Shown: in pieces, positions 36,620 through 45,373 of the stretch
Numbering within the stretch: the first letter of the stretch is position 1
How the letters are laid out: each line of letters begins with the position of its first letter
Assembly (NCBI GenBank): GCA_030041135.1
Contig: JASHOL010000108.1
Coordinates: 1 to 61,710 of the forward strand
Direction of reading: 5' to 3'
From: Streptosporangiaceae bacterium
GTDB taxonomy: Bacteria; Actinomycetota; Actinomycetes; Streptosporangiales; Streptosporangiaceae
DNA length: 61,710 nucleotides
Notes under the pieces: generated by a model
What the model was told of the DNA's origin: nothing
Databases searched by the model: none
The model's input: the letters and a program-made list of their open reading frames with translations, nothing else
Program-made: the position numbers and the translations under genes

Positions 36620-37470
36620 TCACGCTGGCCGGAGCGGCCGGCGGACTCATCGTGATCGGCGTGATCCTGCTCGTCAGGGAGCTCACCAGGCGAGCCCTGG
36701 CTCCACGTGCCGGGCGTCGGTCGCCGCGGCGGCTGAGCCGGGACCGGCTCAGGCAGATCCTGATTGCCGGCGGGGTGGGCCTCATCACGCTGGCCATCAC
36801 CCGGTGGCCGGTTGCCATGATCGCGGCAGCCGCGGCAGTGCTGTTCGTGCCCCATATCACCTCGACCAGGGCCGCGCGCGAGCGGGCCGCCGTCCTGGAG
36901 GGGCTTGAGCAGTGGACCCGGCGGCTGTCGGACATGCTGACCGCGAGCCGGGGTCTGGAAGACGCGCTTGAGGCCTCGGTGCGCTCGGCACCGAAGGCGA
37001 TCGAGCCCGCCGTCGTGCGCCTTGGCCGCCGGCTATCTGCCCGCACCGGCACCGAGGCGGCGCTGCGGACGTTCGCCGAGGACATCAACGATCCGGCCGC
37101 GGACCGGATCGCGGCCGCGCTGATCATCGCGACCGGCCGTCGCGGCGGCGGAGTGCGGGACGTGCTCAATCCGCTCGCTGCGATGCTCGCCAGGGATGTG
37201 GCCGCGCGCCGGGAAATCGAGGCCGAGCGCGCCCAGCACAGGACCACCGTGAAGTGGCTGACCTGGTTCGTGGCCGGATTCACGGTGTTCGCCGTGCTAA
37301 ACCGCTCTTACTCGGCGCCGTACGGTACGCCGGGCGGGCAGCTGGTACTCGCGCTCGTGGTCCTGCTGTACACCGGGGGGCTGTGGTGGCTGCACCACCT
37401 CGGCACGGTGCCCGTCGCCGGCCGGTTCCTGGAGGGGTCGGCAGAGCCAGGGAGCCGGGTGCGGCAATGA
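36616..37470 (+). CDS. tadB: TadB-like pilus platform protein (type II secretion F domain)
   Basis: 284 residues. A hydrophobic N-terminus with about three membrane segments up to residue ~77 is followed by the cytoplasmic T2SF domain (LEQWTRRLSDMLTASRGLED, ALIIATGRRGGGVRDVLNPL) and a C-terminal pair of spans (WLTWFVAGFTVFAVLN, LVLALVVLLYTGGLWWL). TadB and TadC form the inner-membrane platform that TadA drives. The GTG start is dictated by overlap with the tadA stop. Confidence 0.92.
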   Translation: MITLAGAAGGLIVIGVILLVRELTRRALAPRAGRRSPRRLSRDRLRQILIAGGVGLITLAITRWPVAMIAAAAAVLFVPHITSTRAARERAAVLEGLEQWTRRLSDMLTASRGLEDALEASVRSAPKAIEPAVVRLGRRLSARTGTEAALRTFAEDINDPAADRIAAALIIATGRRGGGVRDVLNPLAAMLARDVAARREIEAERAQHRTTVKWLTWFVAGFTVFAVLNRSYSAPYGTPGGQLVLALVVLLYTGGLWWLHHLGTVPVAGRFLEGSAEPGSRVRQ

Positions 37471-38339
37471 ACCTGTGGGTGATCTTGGCCGGGCTGCTCT
37501 GCGGGCTCGGTGCCTGGCTGGCCGTTCGCGAATTGGTGCCGTCGGGGCCCAGCTTGCAGGCCGCCGTCGAGCGGCTCGGCGCCGACCGTGCGATCGATGG
37601 GCCTCCAGGCGAACGGCAAGGCCTGCGCGAACTCGCGCGCAGCGTGCGAACGGCAGTCCCCTGGCTTCCGGTGCCCGCGGCCGACCTGCGGCTACTGGGC
37701 CAGGAGAGTGACGGGTGGCTCGCGAGCAAGCTCGCGTTTGGGCTGGCTGGCCTGGCCCTGGTTCCGGTCGTGGCTGCCCTGTACGCGCTTGCGGGCCGTA
37801 ACCTGCCGTGGACAATCCCGGTCGCGGGCTCGCTGGCGGTGGGCGCCGCGATGTTCTTTGTCCCCGACCTCGTCACCCGCGTCAACGCCGCCGAGAAGCG
37901 CCGCGACTTCCGGAACGCACTCACGAGCTACCTGGACCTGGTGGCGCTCGAGCGCGGGGCCGGTGCCGCGCCAACGGAGGCGCTCGAAGCCGCCGCACGG
38001 GTCGGCGGCGGGTGGGCCTTCGAGCGGATAGCCTCGGCCCTCGACGAGGCCCGCAAGGCGACAAGGCCACCGTGGGAAGCGCTCTCGCGCCTTGCCGGCG
38101 AGACCGGCGTTCAAGAGCTTGCCGACCTCGCCGAGATAGCCGCGATTGCCGGGAACGATGGTGCCCGGATTCTCGACACCCTGGGCGCACGGGCTGAGTC
38201 CATGCGGGCTGAAGCGCTGGCCGCGACGAAAGCGCAGGCCGGAGCGCGCAGCACGACCATGGTGCTGCCGATCGCGATGCTGGCAGGCGGCTTCCTGGTC
38301 CTTCTCATTTACCCCGACTTTTACCGGCTCTTCGGATGA
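37467..38339 (+). CDS. tadC: TadC-like pilus platform protein (type II secretion F domain)
   Basis: 290 residues. It has an N-terminal span (MNLWVILAGLLCGLGAWLAV), two spans near 91-131, a T2SF domain (ALTSYLDLVALERGAGAAP, ALSRLAGETGVQELADLAE) and a final span with GGFLVLLIYPDFYRLF. It partners TadB in the pilus platform. The ATG overlaps the tadB stop (ATGA). Confidence 0.93.
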   Translation: MNLWVILAGLLCGLGAWLAVRELVPSGPSLQAAVERLGADRAIDGPPGERQGLRELARSVRTAVPWLPVPAADLRLLGQESDGWLASKLAFGLAGLALVPVVAALYALAGRNLPWTIPVAGSLAVGAAMFFVPDLVTRVNAAEKRRDFRNALTSYLDLVALERGAGAAPTEALEAAARVGGGWAFERIASALDEARKATRPPWEALSRLAGETGVQELADLAEIAAIAGNDGARILDTLGARAESMRAEALAATKAQAGARSTTMVLPIAMLAGGFLVLLIYPDFYRLFG

Positions 38340-38373
38340 GGAGTACCGGCCGACACGTGAAAGGCAGGCAGCC

Positions 38374-38577
38374 ATGCCATCCTTCGTCCTGCACTACCTG
38401 GTTACCGGGATCCGCGCCCGCCTGGCAGCGGTCCGATCCGGGAACCTCGACCGGGGCGCCCTCAGCCTGGAGTGGGTGGCGATCGCCATCGGTCTTGTGG
38501 CCGCGGCCGTCGCGGTGGGTGCGTTCATGCTGACGAAGCTGCACAGCATGGAAGGCAACATCGGCAACGGCAAATGA
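38374..38577 (+). CDS. Flp-like pilin
   Basis: 67 residues. A 25-residue basic leader ends in DRGALSLEW, directly followed by a hydrophobic helix (VAIAIGLVAAAVAVGAFML). Cleavage after Gly, with Glu at mature position 5, is the class III prepilin pattern. The mature pilin would be about 37 residues, normal for Flp. AGGCAGG precedes the ATG. It lies between tadC and three pseudopilin genes and should be the major pilus subunit. Confidence 0.8.
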   Translation: MPSFVLHYLVTGIRARLAAVRSGNLDRGALSLEWVAIAIGLVAAAVAVGAFMLTKLHSMEGNIGNGK

Positions 38578-39023
38578 CCTGGCCCCCGCCGCGCCGCATC
38601 GCGCCGCCGCCACGTGGCATCACGCCGCCACGTGGCATCGCACCGACGCCCCGAGGTACGGAGCGGGGCGCGCTGAGCCTCAGCTATGCCGTGATCCTGC
38701 CGATCGTGCTGTTGTTCATCATGCTCGTGATCCAAGCGTCGTTCTGGTTCCTGGCCAGGGAGGCGGCGCTCGCCGCCGCCCGGCAGGGCGCCGACGCGGC
38801 CAGGGTGCTCGGCGGGTCTCCTGAAGCCGGGAGGGCCGCCGCGCTGGCCTTCGCCCGGCACTCGGGCGCCGGTTACCTGCTTGACCCTGGGGTGAGCACG
38901 GGGGGCAGCACAGCGTCCACGGTGGCTGTCACTGTGACCGGCCGGGTCCCTTCATTCGTGCCTGGTCTGGTCGTGGACGTGTCGGAGACGGCCCAGGCGC
39001 CGGTAGAGGAGTTCCAGCCATGA
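38574..39023 (+). CDS. TadE-like pseudopilin
   Basis: 149 residues. A Pro/Arg-rich leader with repeated PPRGI units comes before RGALSLSYAVILPIVLLFIM, a prepilin-like site and hydrophobic helix. A small external domain rich in Ala and Val follows. The Glu usual at +5 is Ser here. TadE proteins are minor pilins processed by the prepilin peptidase. ATGA overlap with the pilin stop and the next start shows coupling. Confidence 0.82.
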   Translation: MTWPPPRRIAPPPRGITPPRGIAPTPRGTERGALSLSYAVILPIVLLFIMLVIQASFWFLAREAALAAARQGADAARVLGGSPEAGRAAALAFARHSGAGYLLDPGVSTGGSTASTVAVTVTGRVPSFVPGLVVDVSETAQAPVEEFQP

Positions 39024-39463
39024 CGGATCGTCTCAGGAGAGGCCTGCGCTCGGACGCGGGCAACGCGGCACTTGAACTCGTCGTGCTCGCGCCGGTGCTG
39101 CTGGCCATTCTCGGCCTGGTTATCGCGGCCGGCCGTACCTCCGTCGCACGGGGCGCGGTGGAAGCCGCCGCCAGGGACGCGGCGCGGCAGGCGTCGATCG
39201 CACTGAACCCGGCGGCCGCAGAGGCGGCAGGCCAGGCCAGTGCGCAGGCCGCGCTGCGCGAGGACGGCCTTGACTGCGATCCCTCGGTCAACATCGACAC
39301 CGAGGGTTTCACGGCTGCCCAACCTGGCCAGCCCACCCTGCCGGTGGTCGCGACCGTGACCTGCACCGTGCCGTTGGCCAACCTCTACCTGCCAGGTCTG
39401 CCGGGCGTGCTCACGCTGCGGGCGTCCTTCTCCAGCCCGCTCGATCTGTACCGGGCAAGGTGA
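39020..39463 (+). CDS. TadE/TadF-like pseudopilin
   Basis: 147 residues: leader MTDRLRRGLRSDAGNAALELV, in which Glu follows a GNAAL site, then a membrane helix (LAPVLLAILGLVIAAGR), then an external domain with GAVEAAARDAARQASIA, the standard TadE segment, and a Cys pair. It is the best canonical TadE of the three. It overlaps its upstream neighbour by four bases. Confidence 0.88.
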   Translation: MTDRLRRGLRSDAGNAALELVVLAPVLLAILGLVIAAGRTSVARGAVEAAARDAARQASIALNPAAAEAAGQASAQAALREDGLDCDPSVNIDTEGFTAAQPGQPTLPVVATVTCTVPLANLYLPGLPGVLTLRASFSSPLDLYRAR

Positions 39464-39557
39464 ACCGACGATGGACTGTCACTCCGCTGTCACACCACTA
39501 GGGACACTGTGTGGCCTGAGCGGGCGGCTGCGTGCACGCGGGCGGGACGGAAGGCCG

Positions 39558-40007
39558 ATGAGACAAGCCCGGCACGCCTGGATGGGCGGCGGCGAGGACA
39601 GCGACCGGGGCGCGCTGTCCCTGATGATCGTCGCCCTCTTCGTCGCTTTCATCGCGCTGGCCGGGATCGTGGTGGATGGCGGGGCCAAGCTCGACGCCGA
39701 TGAGAACGCCTACGCGTTGGCTCAGGAGGCCGCGCGGGCAGGCGCGACCTCCGTGGATACGTCGACCGCGTACCGGTCCGGCTCCTTCGTCGTGAATCCG
39801 GAGCAGGCACAGGAGGCTGCGGCCAGCTACCTTGCTATGGCCGGCCAGCACAACTTCAGCGTGCGCGCCATCGGCAGCCGCGAGATCTCGGTCAGCGTGA
39901 CGATCACCGAGCCCACCACGTTCCTGGCGATTATCGGCATTGGCCACTTCACCTGCACGGGCACGGCAACCGCGACGCTGGTGACCGGAGTGGCGGGAGG
40001 AACGTGA
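39558..40007 (+). CDS. TadG-like pilus protein
   Basis: 149 residues from the ATG after GGAAGG. It has a short leader, then DRGALSLMIVALFVAFIALA (prepilin-like site and helix), then VVDGGAKLDADENAYALAQE, the Tad_N/TadG signature, and an external domain. It lacks the long von Willebrand part of full TadG. An ATG at 39471 would add 29 residues of doubtful quality. Its stop touches the start of the LysM-SARP gene. Confidence 0.82.
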   Translation: MRQARHAWMGGGEDSDRGALSLMIVALFVAFIALAGIVVDGGAKLDADENAYALAQEAARAGATSVDTSTAYRSGSFVVNPEQAQEAAASYLAMAGQHNFSVRAIGSREISVSVTITEPTTFLAIIGIGHFTCTGTATATLVTGVAGGT

Positions 40008-43000
40008 TGAGCCGCGCACGGTCCCGGCTCACCGGGCTCATGGCCATGGCCGCGCTGGTCGCGGTCACCGTCGGCCTGCCCATGGTGCTCTATCACTTCG
40101 GCGGCTCGCCTTTGCCACATCGAGTCGCGAACTGGCATCGCGTGCTCACGGTGCTGACCAGCCAGGACAACGGGACCGTGTTGCTGAGCATCGTCCGCGA
40201 TGTCTCGTGGCTAGCGTGGCTGGTCTTCGCTATCGCGGTGCTGGCCGAGGTGCAAGCCGCAATGCGTGGCCGCGCCGCGCCGCGGCTGCGACTCGGCGGC
40301 ATCCAGGGCGGCGCCGCGCGGCTAGTAGCGCTGGCAGCGCTTGCGTTCACGGCGCCGCCGGCCCTGACGCTGACAGCGTCTGCCGCGACGGTCCCGGTGG
40401 CGCACCAGCTCGTCGCGGCAACCACCGCAGACCCGACCGGTGCGCCACTAGCGGCTCCCATCTCGCCAGCCGGGAACCTGGACAGCGCGGCAGCCAGCCG
40501 GATCGTCACGGTCCGCTGGGGAGACTGCCTGTGGAGCATCGCCCAGGACTATCTCGGGGCGGGCGACCTATACCCGGAGATTTTCAACATGAACTATGGC
40601 CACGACATGGGAGACGGGCAGGTATTCAGCAACCCCTCCCTGATCCAGCCCGGCTGGCGGCTCTTGCTGCCCGATGTCGCCGGCCATGATGACGTGAGCC
40701 GCGGCGCCGCGGGCCCGGCCCGTCACATCGGTCACGCGACGCATGACCCGCACTTTCGTCGCCAGCACCCGGCTGCCGGGCTGCGCGCGGCCACCAGCCA
40801 GCACAGTGCCGCCAGCCAGCACAGTGCCGCCAGCCAGCAGGGCGCCGCGACCCAGCACGATACGGTCGGCCAGCACGGGGCGACGAACTTTGACGTGCCG
40901 CGGCAGGGCGCCACCGGTGGCACCTACCAGACCTCGGCCGACGTCGCCGCATCGACGGGCGATCATCTCCCGGCTGCCGCCGTGTTCGGCGCCGGAGCCC
41001 TCGCGGGCGCCGTCCTCACCAGCCTCGGCCGGCTCCGCCGCCGTCAGCGGCAGTACCGGCGGCGGGGCCGGCGTATCGCGCTGCCAGCCGATGCCAAAGT
41101 GCTCGCGACCGAGCAGCGATTGCGCGCCGCCGCGCCCGTGGATACACCATCGACCCTCCACGATGCGCTGAACCTCCTCGAGGCGGGCATCACCGGGGCC
41201 GGGCTCGTGCTGCCCGACATCGTCGGGCTGCACGTGACGCCGAGCGCACTCGAAGTGCTGCTCGCGGCCCCCGCTCTTGACTCGCCGCCACCGCCGTACA
41301 GCATCAGCCCGGGCAGGCAGGGGATGTGCTGGCAGCTGCCACTCGCTGGCGACGGCGGCCTGACCGGTCCCGGCGCCTGGCCAGAGTCGGGCGGACCGGC
41401 CTGGCGTGGCAGCGGACTGCTGCCTGGCCTGTTCACCGCGGGGGCGACCGACGACGGCTACCTGCTGCTTGATCTGGAGTCGCTGCAGGTCACCGGCTGC
41501 GACGGTCCACCCGAACTCGTCGACCAGGTGATTGCTGCCATTGCGACCGAGCTCGCGACCGGCCAGTGGAGTGGCTGGTATGACCTTGTTCTTGTCGGCT
41601 TCGACGAGCTGGAAGTGCTAGGCCGCGCGGAGCACTGCGCGACCGTCGACGCGGCCGTCAGCCACCTGGAGATGCGATGCCTGGCGCTGAGCCGGCGACT
41701 GGGCGAAGACGCGTCATCCGACGTGCGGGAGCTGCGGCTGGCGGCACCTGACGACGAGGACTGGGGTCTGACGATCCTGGTCAGCCGGACCGAGCCACAG
41801 CCAGATGAGATGGCGCGCCTGCTTGAGCTGGCCGAGGACGGTCCCGGCGGCGTCGCCGCGCTGGTTGCCGGTGATCCAGAGACCCCTGATGGCCGGATGT
41901 CGCCGACCGTGCTTCAGCTCGCGCCCGACCCTGAGCAGCCAGAACTGATCCTGGCGAACATCATCCCGCTGCAGATCATCGTCAGGCCCCAGATGTTGTC
42001 TGACGCGGATTACCAGGCAATCGGCACGCTGTTTGCGACCGCAGCCGACCTCGAAGACGTCAGCCCGCTGCATGCGCCGTACGAGATTTACGGCGCGCCG
42101 CCGTGGATCCCTCAGGCAGCGGCGATGCAGTCACAGCTGCGCAGCGAGTCTTCATCCGCCAGTGTTCTCATGAAGGAGCGAGGGTACGGAGGCGATGAGC
42201 CTGGCGAGGACGAGGAAGACCAGGCAGACACCGAATACGCGGGCAGCGGCGATTATCTCGGGCGCCACAATTACGAGGAGCCCGCCTGGCACGATGCTGG
42301 CGAGTTCGCCAGGCCCCAGTGGCCCATGCCCGGGCAGGACGACGCGGGTCAGGACAGACCAGACGCGCATCTGGGGGTCCTGCCAGGAGCCGAGTGGCAG
42401 GCGAACAGTGCGCTCGTCCCCGATGCCGATGGGAACTCCACACCCGCCGACGGAGTGTCGGCCCGACCGTGGGCGGCGACAGCCGGCGGGCCGGACTCCG
42501 AACGGCAGGCAGCGCCACGGCTGGAAGTCAAGATCCTCGGCCCGTTCGCCGTCACGGGCGCGGCTGGTCAATTGCAACCCAAGCAGGCCGAGCTGGTACT
42601 GGCACTCGCGCTTGCGGCACCGGGCGGTCTCACGAACTCCGCACTGTGCTGCATGCTCGGAGCCGACGCCGACCATCCGAAGCCGTCCGACGCCGTGCGG
42701 CAGATCATTACCAGAACCAGGCGCCGACTCGGAACGGCTAGCGACGGCCAGGAGTACATCATTCACACCGGTAACGGCAATTACGTGCTGCACCAGGAGG
42801 TGTCGCTGGACTGGACCGAGTTCCGCGACCTGGTCGCCACATCCAGCGCCGACGACATGCGCTCCGCGCTGTCCATGGTGCGTGGCCAGCCGTTTACCGG
42901 CAGCTACCACTGGTGGATCGACATACCCCTGCTGGAGACGGTAAGGGCCGAGATTGTCGATGCCGCCGAGACGCTGGCTGAGTACGAACTTGCCACCGGC

Positions 43001-43249
43001 GCCGCGCGGGCGGCGGCTCGGGCAGCGCGAGCCGGACTTGCGGCCGAGGCCGCGGCCGAGCAACTGTGGCGGCTCCTCATGCGCGCCGAGCACGCGACCG
43101 GAAACTTCGGCGGCGTGGCCGAGGCCTGGCGCCGATGCCTGGATGCGATCGAGGACATCGCTCCCGGAGGCGAGCCGCACCCGGATACGGAGGCCCTGTA
43201 CCGGCAGCTGACGACGGCTACCAGGCAGCAGGCGCCGGCCCGCGGCTGA
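40007..43249 (+). CDS. Transmembrane protein with external LysM domain and cytoplasmic SARP-type DNA-binding/BTAD module
   Basis: 1080 residues. Predicted order: TM1 ~11-30, TM2 ~66-86, an Arg-rich inside loop, TM3 ~104-125, an external LysM domain ~165-223 (VRWGDCLWSIAQDYLGAGD), a Gln/Ala/Ser repeat linker (SQHSAASQHSAASQQ), and TM4 ~323-342 followed by the strongly basic RLRRRQRQYRRRGRR. Next come ~480 cytoplasmic residues of unknown fold. At ~838-930 there is an OmpR-like winged helix (LEVKILGPFAVTG, PSDAVRQIITRTRRRLG), and at ~935-1075 a BTAD (LDWTEFRDLVATSS). The positive-inside rule puts LysM outside and the SARP module inside. Related LysM-BTAD proteins occur with other actinobacterial Tad loci; their role is inferred. 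The ATG is chosen for its spacing to GGGAGG. Confidence 0.85.
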   Translation: MSRARSRLTGLMAMAALVAVTVGLPMVLYHFGGSPLPHRVANWHRVLTVLTSQDNGTVLLSIVRDVSWLAWLVFAIAVLAEVQAAMRGRAAPRLRLGGIQGGAARLVALAALAFTAPPALTLTASAATVPVAHQLVAATTADPTGAPLAAPISPAGNLDSAAASRIVTVRWGDCLWSIAQDYLGAGDLYPEIFNMNYGHDMGDGQVFSNPSLIQPGWRLLLPDVAGHDDVSRGAAGPARHIGHATHDPHFRRQHPAAGLRAATSQHSAASQHSAASQQGAATQHDTVGQHGATNFDVPRQGATGGTYQTSADVAASTGDHLPAAAVFGAGALAGAVLTSLGRLRRRQRQYRRRGRRIALPADAKVLATEQRLRAAAPVDTPSTLHDALNLLEAGITGAGLVLPDIVGLHVTPSALEVLLAAPALDSPPPPYSISPGRQGMCWQLPLAGDGGLTGPGAWPESGGPAWRGSGLLPGLFTAGATDDGYLLLDLESLQVTGCDGPPELVDQVIAAIATELATGQWSGWYDLVLVGFDELEVLGRAEHCATVDAAVSHLEMRCLALSRRLGEDASSDVRELRLAAPDDEDWGLTILVSRTEPQPDEMARLLELAEDGPGGVAALVAGDPETPDGRMSPTVLQLAPDPEQPELILANIIPLQIIVRPQMLSDADYQAIGTLFATAADLEDVSPLHAPYEIYGAPPWIPQAAAMQSQLRSESSSASVLMKERGYGGDEPGEDEEDQADTEYAGSGDYLGRHNYEEPAWHDAGEFARPQWPMPGQDDAGQDRPDAHLGVLPGAEWQANSALVPDADGNSTPADGVSARPWAATAGGPDSERQAAPRLEVKILGPFAVTGAAGQLQPKQAELVLALALAAPGGLTNSALCCMLGADADHPKPSDAVRQIITRTRRRLGTASDGQEYIIHTGNGNYVLHQEVSLDWTEFRDLVATSSADDMRSALSMVRGQPFTGSYHWWIDIPLLETVRAEIVDAAETLAEYELATGAARAAARAARAGLAAEAAAEQLWRLLMRAEHATGNFGGVAEAWRRCLDAIEDIAPGGEPHPDTEALYRQLTTATRQQAPARG

Positions 43250-43403
43250 TTGCGTTGCGCCGCCGCGCCCCGCCGGGCGCCTGCCCGCGGCCAAAGTGCC
43301 GTGCGTCGGCCGCTGCCAGACTGGAGTAATATCTATTACGCTGATTGCTGCAGAAACTCGCTGGCGCACTTAGCTGCCAGCAGAACCCGGACGGGCGGAG
43401 CAG

Positions 43404-43964
43404 GTGGAACGAGAAGCCGCAGCGCAAACCGAGAGCAAGATCACCGACGAGATAGCGAAGCGGTTCCCCGACGTGCCGCTGAAGCGCGTCGCCGTGCTGC
43501 AGTACGGCGACGACCCAGTGGTCGAGCCGGGCGAGGTCGTCGTCCGGATCGTCGTCGACGCACCCGAGGGGAAAGAGTTGCGCAGGCAGGCAATCGAGGC
43601 CTTCCACGCCGATCGCGAAGCGTTCGAGAAGTTCCGCGACGACGTGGCCGCGAGCCTGCCGGACGCCAGGGTGCTGGAGATCCTCACGGAGAACGAAGGC
43701 CGCGATCGCGGCCCGCACATGCGGCTGCTGCTGAAGGCACAGAAGGGCGAGGGCCGCCCGTTCGCCCCCGGCGAGCTCACCCCCGTAATGGCCCGGCTCG
43801 GGCCCGCGGACCTAGAGACACTTGACACGCTGATTACCGCGGGCATCGCACCGAACCGCGCGGAAGCCGTGCGCTGGGTGCTGGCCCGGATCAGACAGCG
43901 CCCCGCGTACGGCCAGCTCCGCGAGCGGGCCCAGGCGATCGAGGAGCTCAAGGCGCAATTCTGA
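43404..43964 (+). CDS. Hypothetical protein with RHH-like C-terminal region
   Basis: 186 residues from a GTG with GGAGCAG upstream. It is soluble and rich in Glu and Arg. The N-terminal half has alternating strands (KRVAVLQYGDDPVVEPGEVV). The C-terminal ~55 residues (LGPADLETLDTLITAGIAPN, RAEAVRWVLARIR) resemble a ribbon-helix-helix dimer: one strand and two helices with a turn at PN-RAE. DNA binding is possible but unproven. Confidence 0.7.
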   Translation: MEREAAAQTESKITDEIAKRFPDVPLKRVAVLQYGDDPVVEPGEVVVRIVVDAPEGKELRRQAIEAFHADREAFEKFRDDVAASLPDARVLEILTENEGRDRGPHMRLLLKAQKGEGRPFAPGELTPVMARLGPADLETLDTLITAGIAPNRAEAVRWVLARIRQRPAYGQLRERAQAIEELKAQF

Positions 43965-43970
43965 CCAGGG

Positions 43971-44016
43971 CGCGCCCGCTAATACGCAGGTCCACTAACG
44001 CGCCCGCTAATACGCA
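43971..44016. repeat. 18-bp direct repeat after the RHH-like gene
   Basis: CGCGCCCGCTAATACGCA occurs at 43971-43988 and again at 43999-44016, a 28-base period. It fills the short space between two converging genes. Function is unknown. Confidence 0.8.
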
Positions 44017-44031
44017 AGGCCACCGGCGATC

Positions 44032-45192
44032 TCAGTTGTCGGTGGAGTGGATCATCACCGGCGGGCCGTCGTGACCGTCGATATTGTCGTAGATGCCGGG
44101 GAAGGTCTGGAACTGGCCGCTGATGTTGTGGTGCAGTGTCGACTCGTTGAAGGTCAGCTTGCCCCAGCCGCTGTCGACCACGAAGAAGACGGCGCCGCCA
44201 CCCTCGCGCGCGGTGTTGTCTCGCATGATCGTTCCGGCGACCAGGGTGTCGTAGTCATCGCCGTCGTTGTAGATCGCGCCGCCGCTGCCGCCGCCCGGCG
44301 TGCCACTGGCCGCCGGGTTCGCTCCCCAGCCAACGGCGCGGTTGTTGACGAGCACGCTATTGAGGACGTCCCACTGCACTGCGATGCTGCTCAGCGCGCC
44401 GCCGTTGGAGCACTGGCCGCCGCTGAACGTGTCGCTCGTGATGTACACCGGCCGGTTCCGGTACTGCGCCAGCGCGCGGATCGCGCCTCCGCCGAGATCT
44501 GGTCCCGCGCTATAGCAGCGGTTGTTGATGAACCGCGAGTTGACTGCCTTGAACTGGCCACCCTCGGCGTAAATGGCTCCGCCGCCGTCCACCCCGCCGT
44601 ACCAGCACCGCGGGATGTTCGCCGTGCACGTCGCCTGGTGGGTGCCGTTGTAGCCGTCGGCGAACGTGATGTTCTGCACCACGATCTGCGGATAAGGCTG
44701 GTCGATGCAGTCGTCGGTCGACCAGGTCCCGGCGCAGGTGTCAGAGTACAGGATCCGGCGCTGGCGGCCGCCGCTGAGCGTGACCAGCCCGCCACCATCC
44801 AGGACGACCAGGCGCGTTGTCTTGTTGACGGTCGCGGTCGCCTTCATCACGATCGTGACCGGCTTCGGGCCGCAGTTGAACCGGATGATTCCGCCCGCGG
44901 CCACGGCGCGAACGACGGCCGCTGACGTGCAACTGGCCGGCGTGCCGTCGCCAACGACGTGGTTAGGGTGCGAGGTATTGACGGCCCGGCCGGCGGGCGG
45001 AACGTAGAAGTGGCCCTTGGGATTGCCGAAATCCGGCAGGGCTGCCGGCCGGGTCGCCGCGACGGCACCGGCCGAGGACTGCGCTCCGCCGGCCGGCGCG
45101 GTCACGCCGTGGCCAATGAGCAGCGAAAGGACCAACCCGGCTATTGCGACCAGGGCTCCCAGCCAACCTCCGAAACCGCCTATCTCGCGCAT
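44032..45192 (-). CDS. Exported right-handed beta-helix protein
   Basis: 386 residues. An N-terminal membrane segment or signal (LGALVAIAGLVLSLLIGHG) is followed by a beta-helix with many short turns rich in Asn and Gly: VVQNITFADGYNG, GGGAIYAEGGQFKAVNSRF, NSVLVNNRAVG, GGAIYNDGDD, GGGAVFFVVDSG. This is the pattern of polymorphic-membrane-protein or pectate-lyase-like exoproteins. Paired Cys residues occur. It might bind or cleave polysaccharides. No catalytic site is identifiable. Confidence 0.8.
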   Translation of the reverse strand: MREIGGFGGWLGALVAIAGLVLSLLIGHGVTAPAGGAQSSAGAVAATRPAALPDFGNPKGHFYVPPAGRAVNTSHPNHVVGDGTPASCTSAAVVRAVAAGGIIRFNCGPKPVTIVMKATATVNKTTRLVVLDGGGLVTLSGGRQRRILYSDTCAGTWSTDDCIDQPYPQIVVQNITFADGYNGTHQATCTANIPRCWYGGVDGGGAIYAEGGQFKAVNSRFINNRCYSAGPDLGGGAIRALAQYRNRPVYITSDTFSGGQCSNGGALSSIAVQWDVLNSVLVNNRAVGWGANPAASGTPGGGSGGAIYNDGDDYDTLVAGTIMRDNTAREGGGAVFFVVDSGWGKLTFNESTLHHNISGQFQTFPGIYDNIDGHDGPPVMIHSTDN

Positions 45193-45373
45193 GCCGCCAG
45201 ATGTTAGCGCAGGCAGCCGCGATCAGACTGTCGATCCAGGAAGGGAACGAGGGGTTGCCGTGGTCGGCCGCGTATGGCTTGATCAGACGTACAAGATGCG
45301 GTCGGAGAAAGCTGCGTTCCGTTAATGTCCAATTAAACGACGATCCGGTTACGCGTCCGGAGGGTGGGTGTTC

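Noticed and set aside
40790-40850. Short direct repeats resembling a CRISPR array
   Set aside because: The repeats encode the SQHSAA linker in frame, have no unique spacers and no cas genes nearby. No CRISPR array was seen elsewhere.
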